A stretch of DNA of 64,000 nucleotides from Saprospiraceae bacterium (lineage in GTDB: Bacteria; Bacteroidota; Bacteroidia; Chitinophagales; Saprospiraceae). The translations under genes were made by a program, and so were the position numbers. Below the pieces are notes generated by a model. It did no database searches. It was not told the DNA's origin and was given only the letters and a program-made list of their open reading frames with translations. Shown here in pieces: positions 1-9,281 of the stretch. Every line of letters begins with the position of its first letter. Within the stretch, counting starts at the first letter, position 1. The stretch is taken from assembly GCA_028284395.1 (NCBI GenBank), contig JANQRV010000481.1, forward strand, positions 1-64,000, given 5' to 3'.

Positions 1-3000
1 TATCATCACGAAAATCCAGGTCGAGTTCCTGTCGGGCGAAAAGGAAATTCATTTCCTCACTGGCTCCTCTGATTTCGCCCAAATCCTCAATGATATTCCC
101 CTGTTGCATATCTCGCCCCAAGTGCTCGACGCCAAAATTAAAATTGACGGAGGATTGACGGGCAAATTCGCGGATTAGAGACACACTCGCTTGACCATTA
201 TTGAATCTCAACTGGTAATAATCGGCATCAAATAGCGCCGGGTCTTTGATCGAATTGTTTCCAAATCCAAAAAATGAGTTGTAAACTCGATGATTTCTGT
301 AACTGGCAGCGAACTCCAGGTCCCAGCTCTTTATTACGTACCTAAACCGGGAAGTGAAATCAAAGTTATAATTCCCCAGAGTAGTGAGTCCACCTGCGAA
401 TTTATAAGAAGAGGCAAAATCAGGTTTTCCATATTTCTGATTTCGGAATGTGATTCCAGCTTTGATTCCAAGGCCGTCATCTCCACTATAAAAAGCGTAG
501 AACAATGGGAAATATGTGTCGAACTTAAATTCCGTCCGCCCAAAATCGTAAGCAGCTTGATAGTCTTTCTTGTAGAATTTGAACTTGCTTTTTTCACTGA
601 TGACTTCACTCGGTCTGCGGGTGTACACGGTAACATTACTTTTTTTTCGGACTGGCTCCGAAAGGTCCTGGATTGTATCATTGGATTCACCTGGGATTAG
701 CCTGAGCTTTATTCTCCCGTTTTTTTGTCCGTGGATAAAATAGTGGTCTTTGCCTCCCAATCCGAAAAGTCTTATTTCCCGGGTCTCTTGTGTCAAAAAT
801 GTTCGGTCAAAATATAGCCTCTTTTTCGACTGGTTATTGTAAATCTTGACGTTTACATCACCGTTCTTGTGCAATCGAATATCGAAATAGTCTCCTTTAT
901 CCGATCCTACTATGTCAGGTGTTTTAGCAAGCATTTCATACATATCGGCGGCATATTTCTTCAGATCTCCTCGCCTCGCTTTGAGTTTTTCGGAAATTTC
1001 ATTGGCGTCAATTTGCTGAATGGTCTTGGGAAATGCTGCTAGACTGCTGTCGATGACCTCTTCGGTTAATTGGCCTTGTAATACTTTGGCAGCATCGATC
1101 CAGTCATTTCTTGAGGCTTCTTGGGTAAGGAAGCGGTCTTGGTGCCGAGCTTGCCAAACCAAGCTTCGGAGACCCTTAATTTTTTTGCCAAAGTTTTCGC
1201 CCGATGGTTTTGCCCATTCTCGGTCGACGAACCAAGGGAGAACGCCATCCCAACGAGAGAAAACGTGATCCCGGTCTCTTGGGATCGGACGAAAAAACCA
1301 ATTCTTTTTTCCCTTATAAGCCGCCCATTTCCAGTTATCCTCGTGCTTTCCCCAGTCTCCAACCAGAATGTCGAACATCCTGGCCTGTAAATATTCATCT
1401 AAGGCAATCGTGTTCTTGAGATCCTTGAATTTGGTTCGAAACATTGAAGCTGTTTTAACAACGTCATTAGCGCCCGCAAAAACATTGCCTTTAGCTACTT
1501 TGCCACTAGGGCGCTCTTCCAGCATACCAAGCATCCCCTTGAAATCTTCACGAAAAATATGTAATGCGGGATCATCCGGCAAATAGAAGACCAGCGGTTT
1601 GGCGTGCAAGATATTAGTATGGTCGAGCAGTTCGGAGGCGACTATTGCTCCATATGGATGTTGAGTACTCGTTTGATCCTGAACAATTCTTGCTACGGCG
1701 GTTTTTCTGAGAATGTAACTGAGGGCTTTAGAGGGGTCCTTGTCAATGGAACGAAAAACGTATTGCTTGCCATCTCCCCCAATAAATTTGAGAGACCTGG
1801 TTTGTCGGCCACCTCCCATTTCGTAGGCATCCAATCCTCCGTGGAGATCCAACGGTAACGGACTAACGTTAATTTTTGAGGTCCAACTTGCTCTGTAATG
1901 GGCTCCGAGCATCATTTTTTTGAAGCCCCTTGCTTTGTACTTTTCGCTACCTGCCAGCATCTTAATACCCTCTTCTTTAGCAGGAGAATTATCGTAGTCT
2001 CCGTATAAACAAGGCTCAAACTGGTGGTTCACAAACTTCAAGGTATTGATATTACAGGGGCTTTCCAGTAGTTTTCCTTCAAAACTAGTCTTTAAGGTGT
2101 TCAAATCAAAAACAGTTGCTTTGCTGGTCCCATTTTTGAAAAAACTGACGCGAACAATAGATTGTTCTTTGGAGCCATACAACAAATCCTTCCTTTCTTT
2201 GTAAAACGAATTTGAATGCCCCAGCCCGGCATTGATGTGGAAATTTTCTCTTTTCTGAATAATTTGTGTGTTTTGCTCATGCCCCGATAGGAATAAAAGA
2301 GATTGGGATATTTCATTCAATTCCATGAGTTTCTCCCGAAGTTCAAAAAAGTACGGGTTTACCAAATCGGTCGATTGTCCAATGTTCTGCCGATAGGACT
2401 GAAGAAAACTGCCCAATACCGGAATCGGTTTTAACCAATCGGAAAATTTATAGTAACCATTGAAGTTTCCATAGCTGACGGTTGGAAAATGGGAGGCAAT
2501 GGCTATATGCGAATGATTGTTTTCTAGTAGGAAATCTTCCAACTCTTCATAGAAGCCCTCTTTCGTTGATATTTTACAATCAATCGATTCCGGAGTAGGT
2601 TTTCGAAAGGGGTGATTCCACCATTGGGAATTGATAGCAATTACTTTAGCGAAATCCGACAAGTTGATCAATTTAGGGCCAGGGCACCCTTTATCATTTA
2701 CCCATTTTACATTCTTATAACCTAGGTTTTCTATGATTTCTTCGAGGACTCGAACGTTCTTCCAACCACCACCTTGAGAGCGAAACCAATCTCGATCCCC
2801 TTGTAGAACATAAAAACCCACTTCCGGGAATTGTTCGCTGATGAGAAAAATCTTCTCCATGTCTTCTTTTACCGATTCGTAGTTTGTATTGGTAATGAAG
2901 GCGTCCACAAAATCTCCTAGAAATAATACACTGCTTTCATTCGGGGCATCTCTCAACATGATCGCCAGGGCATCACTAACTATCGATTTGTTTTCAATAT

Positions 3001-3112
3001 CGGCCAAGTTACCCACACAATAGAGGTGATGGACTTTTTGTTCTTGAGCAGAGGTCTGCAGGATTGCGCAGATAGAAATCAGGATGGTCAGAAATCTACT
3101 AAGTTGGGTCAT
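1..3112 (-). CDS. Partial outer-membrane protein: degenerate metallophosphoesterase domain plus BamA-like barrel (3' end off window)
   Basis: The reading frame opens at an ATG at 3112 and stays open to the left edge, so at least 1037 residues are present and the C-terminus is missing. Residues 1-20 form a signal peptide ending in TSAQ. The next ~300 residues match the order of motifs of calcineurin-like phosphoesterases (GDFVD, GDRDW, QWW, SHFP, SGHEQ). A long middle region (PRDRDHVFSRWDG is recognisable) and then a beta-strand-rich part (from about residue 830) follow, as in the Bacteroidota family annotated as metallophosphoesterase fused to a BamA/TamA-type surface antigen. Several metal ligands are replaced: GNLAD stands where GDAG is usual, GDRD replaces GNHD, and GHEQ replaces GHEH. 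Catalysis is therefore doubtful. Location in the outer membrane is inferred from the signal peptide and barrel-like C-terminus. Confidence 0.8.
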   Translation of the reverse strand, partial: MTQLSRFLTILISICAILQTSAQEQKVHHLYCVGNLADIENKSIVSDALAIMLRDAPNESSVLFLGDFVDAFITNTNYESVKEDMEKIFLISEQFPEVGFYVLQGDRDWFRSQGGGWKNVRVLEEIIENLGYKNVKWVNDKGCPGPKLINLSDFAKVIAINSQWWNHPFRKPTPESIDCKISTKEGFYEELEDFLLENNHSHIAIASHFPTVSYGNFNGYYKFSDWLKPIPVLGSFLQSYRQNIGQSTDLVNPYFFELREKLMELNEISQSLLFLSGHEQNTQIIQKRENFHINAGLGHSNSFYKERKDLLYGSKEQSIVRVSFFKNGTSKATVFDLNTLKTSFEGKLLESPCNINTLKFVNHQFEPCLYGDYDNSPAKEEGIKMLAGSEKYKARGFKKMMLGAHYRASWTSKINVSPLPLDLHGGLDAYEMGGGRQTRSLKFIGGDGKQYVFRSIDKDPSKALSYILRKTAVARIVQDQTSTQHPYGAIVASELLDHTNILHAKPLVFYLPDDPALHIFREDFKGMLGMLEERPSGKVAKGNVFAGANDVVKTASMFRTKFKDLKNTIALDEYLQARMFDILVGDWGKHEDNWKWAAYKGKKNWFFRPIPRDRDHVFSRWDGVLPWFVDREWAKPSGENFGKKIKGLRSLVWQARHQDRFLTQEASRNDWIDAAKVLQGQLTEEVIDSSLAAFPKTIQQIDANEISEKLKARRGDLKKYAADMYEMLAKTPDIVGSDKGDYFDIRLHKNGDVNVKIYNNQSKKRLYFDRTFLTQETREIRLFGLGGKDHYFIHGQKNGRIKLRLIPGESNDTIQDLSEPVRKKSNVTVYTRRPSEVISEKSKFKFYKKDYQAAYDFGRTEFKFDTYFPLFYAFYSGDDGLGIKAGITFRNQKYGKPDFASSYKFAGGLTTLGNYNFDFTSRFRYVIKSWDLEFAASYRNHRVYNSFFGFGNNSIKDPALFDADYYQLRFNNGQASVSLIREFARQSSVNFNFGVEHLGRDMQQGNIIEDLGEIRGASEEMNFLFARQELDLDFRDD

Positions 3113-3408
3113 GCAGCACTTTTTGTTGGGATCTGAAGGGCAAATTAAAGAACAAATTCAGATAAATTGCCTACTACTTTTGCTATTAACCGGACATGAA
3201 AACAATATTAATTCAAAGTTAAGTACAAAGAACTATTTTACCTTGTTTTTGCTTCAATTTCCATTTCTGAATGCGCATCATTGATTCTTCGAATTAATAC
3301 AACGGTTCATAGGTCAAAAATTACGATTCACTAAAAAATAAGAGCGAGCAGTCGTTATAATCTGGATAATTGTCTTGTAAATCACCTCTTCATCAAAGAC
3401 TATTATCT
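3113..3408. other. Intergenic region between divergent genes
   Basis: These 296 bases separate the divergent phosphoesterase-barrel gene and the TonB-dependent receptor gene. I see no ORF, tRNA or strong hairpin. On the minus strand, TAACTTTG at 3214-3221 fits the Bacteroidota -7 element and would give a leader of about 100 bases for the leftward gene, but no matching -33 box is present. I could not identify a convincing promoter for the rightward gene. Confidence 0.4.
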
Positions 3409-5814
3409 ATGATCCGATTTTTATCGTTGTTATTTCTCTTGGGGGCCAGTCAATTGCTATCGGCGCAATCAGCCAATCAAACTGTCAAAGGAAGCGTTTT
3501 TGACAAACAGTCTGAAATGCCGCTAATTGGAGCAACCATAGCCTTGATCGGTACCGATCTTTCAAAGGGTACTGTTACCGCTGTTGATGGATACTTTCGG
3601 TTGGAGAAAGTACCTCTGGGGCGCCATTCATTTCGGATCAATTATCTGGGATACAATACGATTACGTTGCCGAACGTAGTTGTTACTGCTGGCAAGGAAG
3701 TCATTTTGGAAATTGGCTTGGAAGAAAGTATTGAAGAGCTCACTGAAGTTGTCGTGAAAGCCGAAGCGGAGAAGGACCGAGCACAAAATGAAATGGCCAC
3801 TATTTCAGCACGAACTTTTAGTCTGGAGGAAGTCAATCGCTATTCAGGAGGACGAAGTGATGTAGCTCGATTGGCCGCTAATTTTGCGGGGGTTTCTGCA
3901 CCAGACGATTCGCGAAATGATATTGTAGTGCGAGGAAATTCACCAACTGGCTTATTGTGGCGACTGGAAGGTATTCCCATTCCAAGTCCCAATCATTATG
4001 CGACGCTTGGTACAACTGGAGGACCGGTAAGTGCCCTTAATCCAAACCTTTTGAAAAATTCAGACTTTTTGACCAGTGCCTTTCCAGCAGAATATGGTAA
4101 TGCAGTTGGGGGAGTATTTGATCTAGGTTTCAGAAATGGGAATCGGGACAAGCATGAATTTATGTTGCAGCTAGGAGCGGTCAGTGGCTTTGAAGCAATG
4201 GCGGAAGGCCCGCTGAATCCTAAAGCAAATGGTTCATATATTGTAGCTGGCCGTTATTCTTTTGTGGGAATTGCTTCCGAACTTGGACTTAATATAGGAA
4301 CCAATGCCACACCTAATTATCAGGATTTGGCATTTAAGTTCGACTTTGGTAATACAAAGGCCGGGCGATTTACGCTATTTGGAATTGGCGGTCACTCGGA
4401 CATTGAGTTTCTGGGCACAGAAATTGATGAAGATGATCTTTTTGCCGCTCCAGACGAAGATTCATATGCGGAATCCACTGTTGGTGTTCTTGGTCTGAAA
4501 CACAATTACTTATTAGGAGAAAATGCATACATTCGGACTGTTGTTGCAGCCAGTTTTTCAGAAAATATTTTCACTCAAGATCGTTACTTTAATTTGAATT
4601 CTTCGGAGGAATTTAGTGCTCGATATGCAGAAACCGATAATACAGAAAATCGATTTTCCTTTTCCAGCTTGTACAACAAGAAATTCAGTAAGCGACTGAC
4701 GGCAAAACTTGGCTTTTTACTTGAATCCTTTCAATATGATGTCGATTCGAAAGATGCCGACCGAGGCCCAGATCCAGATAATGATGGCATTCATGATTTG
4801 ATAACCGTGTTCAGTTTCGATGGAGGAATGCTGTTGTTTCAACCATTTGCTCAGGCCCAATATCGATTTGATAGAAAATGGACCTTTAATGCTGGCCTAC
4901 ATGCACAGTACCTTTCTTTAAATGGATCCTTTGCATTGGAGCCCAGAGCGGCATTGAATTGGCGCTTTGCTTCTAACCAAACCTTTAATCTAGGTTATGG
5001 GCTGCATCATCAAGCGCAACCCCTGCCTATTTTGAGGTTACAATCACCGGGGATTGATGGTCTACCTGAGTATACCAATGAAGACCTAGGTTTTACCCGG
5101 AGTCAACACTTTGTCCTTGGATATGACAACCGTTTTTTGCCGGATTGGCGAATAAAAGTAGAGCTTTATTTCCAGTCGATCGATCGAGTAGCCGTCGAAT
5201 CGACGCCTTCATCTTTTTCCTTATTAAATGCAGGCGCAGACTTCATTTTTCCCACAGACAAGTTTAACTTGAAAAACGATGGCACTGGTACAAACCTGGG
5301 AATTGAACTCACTGTTGAAAAATTCTTTAGTCGTGGCTATTATGCTCTTTTGACAACTTCCATTTTTGACTCGAACTATAAAGGCAGCGATGGAATTGAA
5401 CGCAATACGGCCTTTGACAATACCTATGTTTTTAATCTACTGGGAGGGAAAGAATGGAAGGTCGGAAGAGGGAAACACAATGCCATTTCTCTCGATACAA
5501 AGTTGACGATTGCTGGAGGCCGGCCCTATACTCCGGTAGATCTGGAGGCTTCAAAGATAGCTGGATTTAGCGTAGACGTAGAAGAAGAAGCTTTTTCGTT
5601 GCGGTACGACGCTTATGTTCGATGGGATGTCAAAATTGGGTTTCAACTCAACAGTAGCCAGAAAAAACTGTCGCATCAATTCTATTTTGATGTTCAAAAT
5701 GTCACAAATAATCAGAATATCTTCGTCCGTCAATACAACCGACAAACGAATCAGGTAAACGAAGTATATCAGATCGGCTTCTTTCCTGATTTTATGTATC
5801 GAATTCAATTTTAG
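3409..5814 (+). CDS. TonB-dependent receptor with carboxypeptidase-regulatory-like N-terminal domain
   Basis: Predicted 801-residue outer-membrane active transporter. The ATG at 3409 is preferred to an in-frame TTG at 3370 because it starts directly with a signal peptide (MIRFLSLLFLLGASQLLSAQ). Residues about 24-117 form a CarboxypepD_reg-like domain ending in EVVVKA. A plug domain follows at about 140-250 (DIVVRGNSP; FPAEYGNAVGG), then a 22-strand-type barrel that ends in Phe, the usual barrel assembly signal. Length and layout match the non-SusC class of Bacteroidota TonB-dependent receptors, and no susD-like gene is beside it. The substrate cannot be told from sequence. It would be energised by a TonB system such as the one encoded at 33303-34235. 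A sensor kinase gene follows in the same direction. Confidence 0.9.
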   Translation: MIRFLSLLFLLGASQLLSAQSANQTVKGSVFDKQSEMPLIGATIALIGTDLSKGTVTAVDGYFRLEKVPLGRHSFRINYLGYNTITLPNVVVTAGKEVILEIGLEESIEELTEVVVKAEAEKDRAQNEMATISARTFSLEEVNRYSGGRSDVARLAANFAGVSAPDDSRNDIVVRGNSPTGLLWRLEGIPIPSPNHYATLGTTGGPVSALNPNLLKNSDFLTSAFPAEYGNAVGGVFDLGFRNGNRDKHEFMLQLGAVSGFEAMAEGPLNPKANGSYIVAGRYSFVGIASELGLNIGTNATPNYQDLAFKFDFGNTKAGRFTLFGIGGHSDIEFLGTEIDEDDLFAAPDEDSYAESTVGVLGLKHNYLLGENAYIRTVVAASFSENIFTQDRYFNLNSSEEFSARYAETDNTENRFSFSSLYNKKFSKRLTAKLGFLLESFQYDVDSKDADRGPDPDNDGIHDLITVFSFDGGMLLFQPFAQAQYRFDRKWTFNAGLHAQYLSLNGSFALEPRAALNWRFASNQTFNLGYGLHHQAQPLPILRLQSPGIDGLPEYTNEDLGFTRSQHFVLGYDNRFLPDWRIKVELYFQSIDRVAVESTPSSFSLLNAGADFIFPTDKFNLKNDGTGTNLGIELTVEKFFSRGYYALLTTSIFDSNYKGSDGIERNTAFDNTYVFNLLGGKEWKVGRGKHNAISLDTKLTIAGGRPYTPVDLEASKIAGFSVDVEEEAFSLRYDAYVRWDVKIGFQLNSSQKKLSHQFYFDVQNVTNNQNIFVRQYNRQTNQVNEVYQIGFFPDFMYRIQF

Positions 5815-5903
5815 GACATCTAAAGTCATTTGTAGGACTGATTTAACGCGATAAAGTTCTGCTGACTGATGGAGGCCATGGCCAAAGTCCGGCAGAAATT
5901 CCA

Positions 5904-5911
5904 TAAATTTG
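5904..5911 (+). promoter_or_regulatory. Candidate -7 promoter element (TAAATTTG) for the sensor kinase gene
   Basis: A perfect match to the Bacteroidota TAnnTTTG -7 element lies 33 bases before the ATG at 5945. It overlaps the alternative TTG start at 5909, which supports translation from 5945. No good -33 box is seen, so this is tentative. Confidence 0.35.
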
Positions 5912-5944
5912 AATGAATATTTGATAAAGAGACCTCTCATTAGC

Positions 5945-7033
5945 ATGTACAGGAAAGCAGATGTGGTAAATGCACTTGGTGTGGATGATCGCTGGTTTTT
6001 GCTTTTTGCAATACCAGCAACTGCTTTTGTGGTACCGCTGTTATTTTTTGATGCGACTTTGAGTAATGGTCTGGCAGCATACTGGCCAAAGTTGCGGATG
6101 TCCTTGATCTATGCATTCTGCTACTGGCTTTTGATTCGTTGGGCCTTCATTTACTACCGAAAAAGGTTTCCTTCGCATAAAGAAACGCGAAAACGATTGG
6201 TATATGAGGCTTTGACCATTGTGTTAATTTTTGTTTTGGTCAACTTTGTTTGTCATCGCATCGATTACTATTTGATGTGCTTGGAAAGCACGGAATATAT
6301 GCTTGCGGGCAGGACTGTTTCCGAGTTTGATTACCACGTAGCTTCCTTCACCATTATCGCCTTGGTAGTAGCTATTTATGAAAGTATTTTCTTTTATGAT
6401 CGTTGGAAGAAGTCTATTGTTTTGACAGAAAGTCTTCGGAGGCAAAACATTCAATCGCAGTTGGAAGGGTTGAAAAACCAGGTCAATCCCCACTTTTTAT
6501 TTAACAGCTTGAATACCTTATCTTATTTGATACCAGAAGATTCAGATAAAGCGGTGAACTTTGTTCAGAAGTTGTCGAAAGTTTACCGCTATATTTTGGA
6601 GATCAAGGATAGGAAACTGATCACTCTCAAAGAAGAACTTGAATTTCTGAATTCATATGCATTTCTGCTCAATGAACGGTTTGGAGATAATTTGAACATA
6701 CACCTGAATATACCCGATATTGTTCATGAATTGAGCATTGTGCCACTTTCCTTACAAATTCTTTTCGAAAATGCGATTAAGCACAATGTCATTTCCTCTG
6801 ATCGACCCTTGCAAATTGATGTTTTTGTAGACAATAGCCATTCGAAGCTAATCGTCCGGAATAATTTGCAGAAGAAAAACCTCAATAAGGTGACGACGAA
6901 GATCGGCTTGGAGAATGTCAAAAATCGCTACGCTTATTTTTCCGATGAACTGGTGGATGTTATTGTAACCAAGGAGTATTTTATGGTCAGTTTACCTCTC
7001 ATTAAAGTGGCTTTTGAGGTTGAGAATATTTAG
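5945..7033 (+). CDS. LytS/YehU-type sensor histidine kinase (orphan)
   Basis: A 362-residue inner-membrane kinase of the His_kinase (PF06580-type) family. Four membrane segments occupy the N-terminal half. The phospho-acceptor motif NPHFLFN places His at about residue 183, and an HATPase-like end has the N-box ENAIKHN (about 275-281) and a GLENVKNRY motif. The start is the ATG at 5945; an in-frame TTG at 5909 adds 12 residues and overlaps a candidate promoter. Such kinases normally pair with a LytTR response regulator, but none is adjacent. The gene ends 26 bases before the Rieske/ThDP gene, so it may be cotranscribed with the redox operon downstream and could sense something relevant to it; that link is inference. 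Confidence 0.88.
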   Translation: MYRKADVVNALGVDDRWFLLFAIPATAFVVPLLFFDATLSNGLAAYWPKLRMSLIYAFCYWLLIRWAFIYYRKRFPSHKETRKRLVYEALTIVLIFVLVNFVCHRIDYYLMCLESTEYMLAGRTVSEFDYHVASFTIIALVVAIYESIFFYDRWKKSIVLTESLRRQNIQSQLEGLKNQVNPHFLFNSLNTLSYLIPEDSDKAVNFVQKLSKVYRYILEIKDRKLITLKEELEFLNSYAFLLNERFGDNLNIHLNIPDIVHELSIVPLSLQILFENAIKHNVISSDRPLQIDVFVDNSHSKLIVRNNLQKKNLNKVTTKIGLENVKNRYAYFSDELVDVIVTKEYFMVSLPLIKVAFEVENI

Positions 7034-7059
7034 GGCCTTCTGTCTTGTTATTGACAGCT

Positions 7060-9060
7060 ATGTCGGAAAAATTAAATACCTTTCTACAAAAATCCGACAC
7101 CGGCATGACAGACCAAATTACTTGGCATAAAGTACTTGAGAATCCCGCAGATTTACCAGATGGTCGCGTAATGACCGTTCAAGCTGGGCATAAGAGTTTT
7201 TGTCTTACTCATTACCAAGGTACCTTTGGATGTTTAGACAATAAATGTCCACATCAAGGAGGGCCGCTTGGTGAAGGTTCAATTGAAAAAGGCTTTTTAA
7301 GATGTCCATGGCACGGGTGGGACTACCATCCCTTGACAGGAAAACCTCCTGGTGGTTTTGACGATGCTGTAGATACATTTCCAGTTGAAATCCGAGAGGA
7401 CGGCATTTTTATTGGTTTACCGGCAGATTCGGTTCACGAACCAACAATTACGGACATTATGGTCCAGACCATGGTTAACTGGGGGGTGAATGTAGGCTTC
7501 GGGATGGTAGGACATTCCAATTTAGGTTTAGCTGATGCGATTCGAAGAGCGGAGGAGCGAGGCGATATGCGTTTTTATTCGATTCGTCATGAAGGAGCAG
7601 CATCTTTTGCAGCTTCCGCTTTCGGAAAACTGACTGGAAAACCAGCTTATTGTTTTGCTATCGCTGGTCCTGGTTCAACCAATATGTTTACGGGCCTTTG
7701 GGATGCCAAGGTAGATAGAGCCCCAATTCTAGCTTTAACTGGTCAGGTTGCTACACAAGTCGTAGGTACTGGAAACTTCCAAGAATTGGATCTGGTAAAG
7801 GCCTTTCAAACCGTAGCCGCATTTAATCATCGGGTCCAACAAGATAGCCAACACACCGAGTTAATGTCACTGGCAATCAAACATGCAATTTTACAACGAG
7901 ATGTTTCTCATCTCACTTTTCCAGACGAAATTCAAGTTGTTCCTGCGGGAAAGGAAGCCAAAGCTCAGAATGCCATCGGCCGTATCACATCGGTCAAAAT
8001 TTCACCCCCCGCAGAAGAATTGGAGCAGGCAATTGGAATGCTTAAAGCTGCCAAAAGGCCAGTTATAATTACCGGGCACGGAGCACGATTTACAATGTCG
8101 GAAATAACTGCTCTTGCTGAAGAACTCAACTGTCCCGTGTTGACGACATTTAAAGGGAAAGGTCAAATACCGGATCATCACCCGCTAGCGGGTGGAGTAC
8201 TAGGACGAAGTGGAACACCGATCGCCTCCTGGTTCATGAACGAATGCGATCTACTCCTGGTCTTTGGTGCTTCCTTTTCCAAACATACGGGAATTACCCC
8301 AAAGAAAAAGACCATTCAAATTGATTTTGATCCTTTGGCACTCAGCAAATTTCACAAAGTAGATTGTGCGCTTTGGGGAGAGATTTCGGTCACGGCTCGT
8401 CTTTTGAGAAATGCGATTGAAGGGCGAACCAATGCCATGGACCAGCGATCCGAAATTGCAGAAAGATGGCGAATTTGGCGAGCGGAGAAAGCTAGAAGAT
8501 TGCAAGATGATCATGGAAATGGCGTCAGTTCGATTGCGGTCTTCGAGGCTATGAACCGACTCGCTCCATCTGATGCCATCATGTGCGTCGATGTAGGCAA
8601 TAATGCTTATTCGTTTGGTCGCTATTATGAGAGTAAAGAAAATAACACCTTTTTGATGTCGGGCTACCTCGGGTCCATCGGTTTTGCTTTTCCGGCTGCG
8701 ATCGGAGCTTGGGCTGCTCAGGGGGATCAGCGTCCGATTGTCGCGGTTGCTGGAGATGGAGGTTTTGGACAATATATGGGCGAACTGAATACTGCTGTTC
8801 TCTATAATATGCCGATCACGCTGATACTTCTGAACAACCAGGAATTGGGCAAGATATCAAAAGAGCAAAGAGCTGGCGAATTCCAAGTTTGGAAAACCGG
8901 TCTACACAATCCGAATTTTGCGGAATATGCTAGAAGCTGTGGGGCTTTAGGCTTTCGAGTCACCGAACGGGGGAAGGTATTGGATGAGGCATTGGAAGCT
9001 GCATTTTCCCACAATGGTCCGGCTTTGATTGAAGTAATGACGGATGTTTCGCTCATCTAG
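7060..9060 (+). CDS. Rieske [2Fe-2S] domain fused to a pyruvate-oxidase/acetolactate-synthase-like ThDP enzyme
   Basis: A 666-residue cytosolic protein with no signal peptide. The N-terminal ~105 residues are a complete Rieske domain: CPH at 63-65 and CPWH at 82-85 supply the two Cys and two His ligands. The rest is a standard three-part thiamine-diphosphate enzyme of the POX/ALS family: N-terminal pyrimidine-binding domain with the conserved Glu in RHEGAA (Glu178), a middle domain (about 300-450), and a C-terminal domain with the GDGGF...NN diphosphate/Mg motif (565-593). The ATG at 7060 is chosen over a TTG at 7045. Family knowledge says such enzymes decarboxylate 2-oxo acids; the specific substrate is unknown. 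The fused cluster suggests one-electron oxidation of the ThDP intermediate. First gene of a tight operon whose fourth gene carries another Rieske domain. Confidence 0.9.
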   Translation: MSEKLNTFLQKSDTGMTDQITWHKVLENPADLPDGRVMTVQAGHKSFCLTHYQGTFGCLDNKCPHQGGPLGEGSIEKGFLRCPWHGWDYHPLTGKPPGGFDDAVDTFPVEIREDGIFIGLPADSVHEPTITDIMVQTMVNWGVNVGFGMVGHSNLGLADAIRRAEERGDMRFYSIRHEGAASFAASAFGKLTGKPAYCFAIAGPGSTNMFTGLWDAKVDRAPILALTGQVATQVVGTGNFQELDLVKAFQTVAAFNHRVQQDSQHTELMSLAIKHAILQRDVSHLTFPDEIQVVPAGKEAKAQNAIGRITSVKISPPAEELEQAIGMLKAAKRPVIITGHGARFTMSEITALAEELNCPVLTTFKGKGQIPDHHPLAGGVLGRSGTPIASWFMNECDLLLVFGASFSKHTGITPKKKTIQIDFDPLALSKFHKVDCALWGEISVTARLLRNAIEGRTNAMDQRSEIAERWRIWRAEKARRLQDDHGNGVSSIAVFEAMNRLAPSDAIMCVDVGNNAYSFGRYYESKENNTFLMSGYLGSIGFAFPAAIGAWAAQGDQRPIVAVAGDGGFGQYMGELNTAVLYNMPITLILLNNQELGKISKEQRAGEFQVWKTGLHNPNFAEYARSCGALGFRVTERGKVLDEALEAAFSHNGPALIEVMTDVSLI

Positions 9061-9077
9061 AAATCAAAAATTCGTTT

Positions 9078-9281
9078 ATGCAGCAGGTTATTGTCATTTT
9101 GGTCAACCTATTTCAGGCATATCTATTGATTGGTTTTGTATTTGGCATCGCCTTCTTATGGAAGGGAGCCAGAGTTGTTGACCCGCTGGTAAAGGATACG
9201 TCCTGGGCTTTTAAACTGCTCATTTTGCCTGGATCTATAGCTTTATGGCCAATTTTACTAACTAAATGGATTAGAAGATGA
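9078..9281 (+). CDS. Small membrane protein, unknown (redox operon)
   Basis: A 67-residue hydrophobic protein beginning 17 bases after the Rieske/ThDP gene and overlapping the next gene at ATGA. It has two likely membrane helices (about residues 3-28 and 44-62), linked by a short basic/acidic loop with KGARVVDP, and ends in KWIRR. I do not recognise the family. Position and coupling suggest a subunit or assembly factor of the adjacent membrane redox proteins, which is inference. The length and clean operon spacing support it as a real gene. Confidence 0.6.
   Translation: MQQVIVILVNLFQAYLLIGFVFGIAFLWKGARVVDPLVKDTSWAFKLLILPGSIALWPILLTKWIRR

Noticed and set aside
334-2316. Short minus-strand frames near the left edge
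   Set aside because: They are in a different phase from the long open frame that runs from 3112 to the window edge and are shadows of it.
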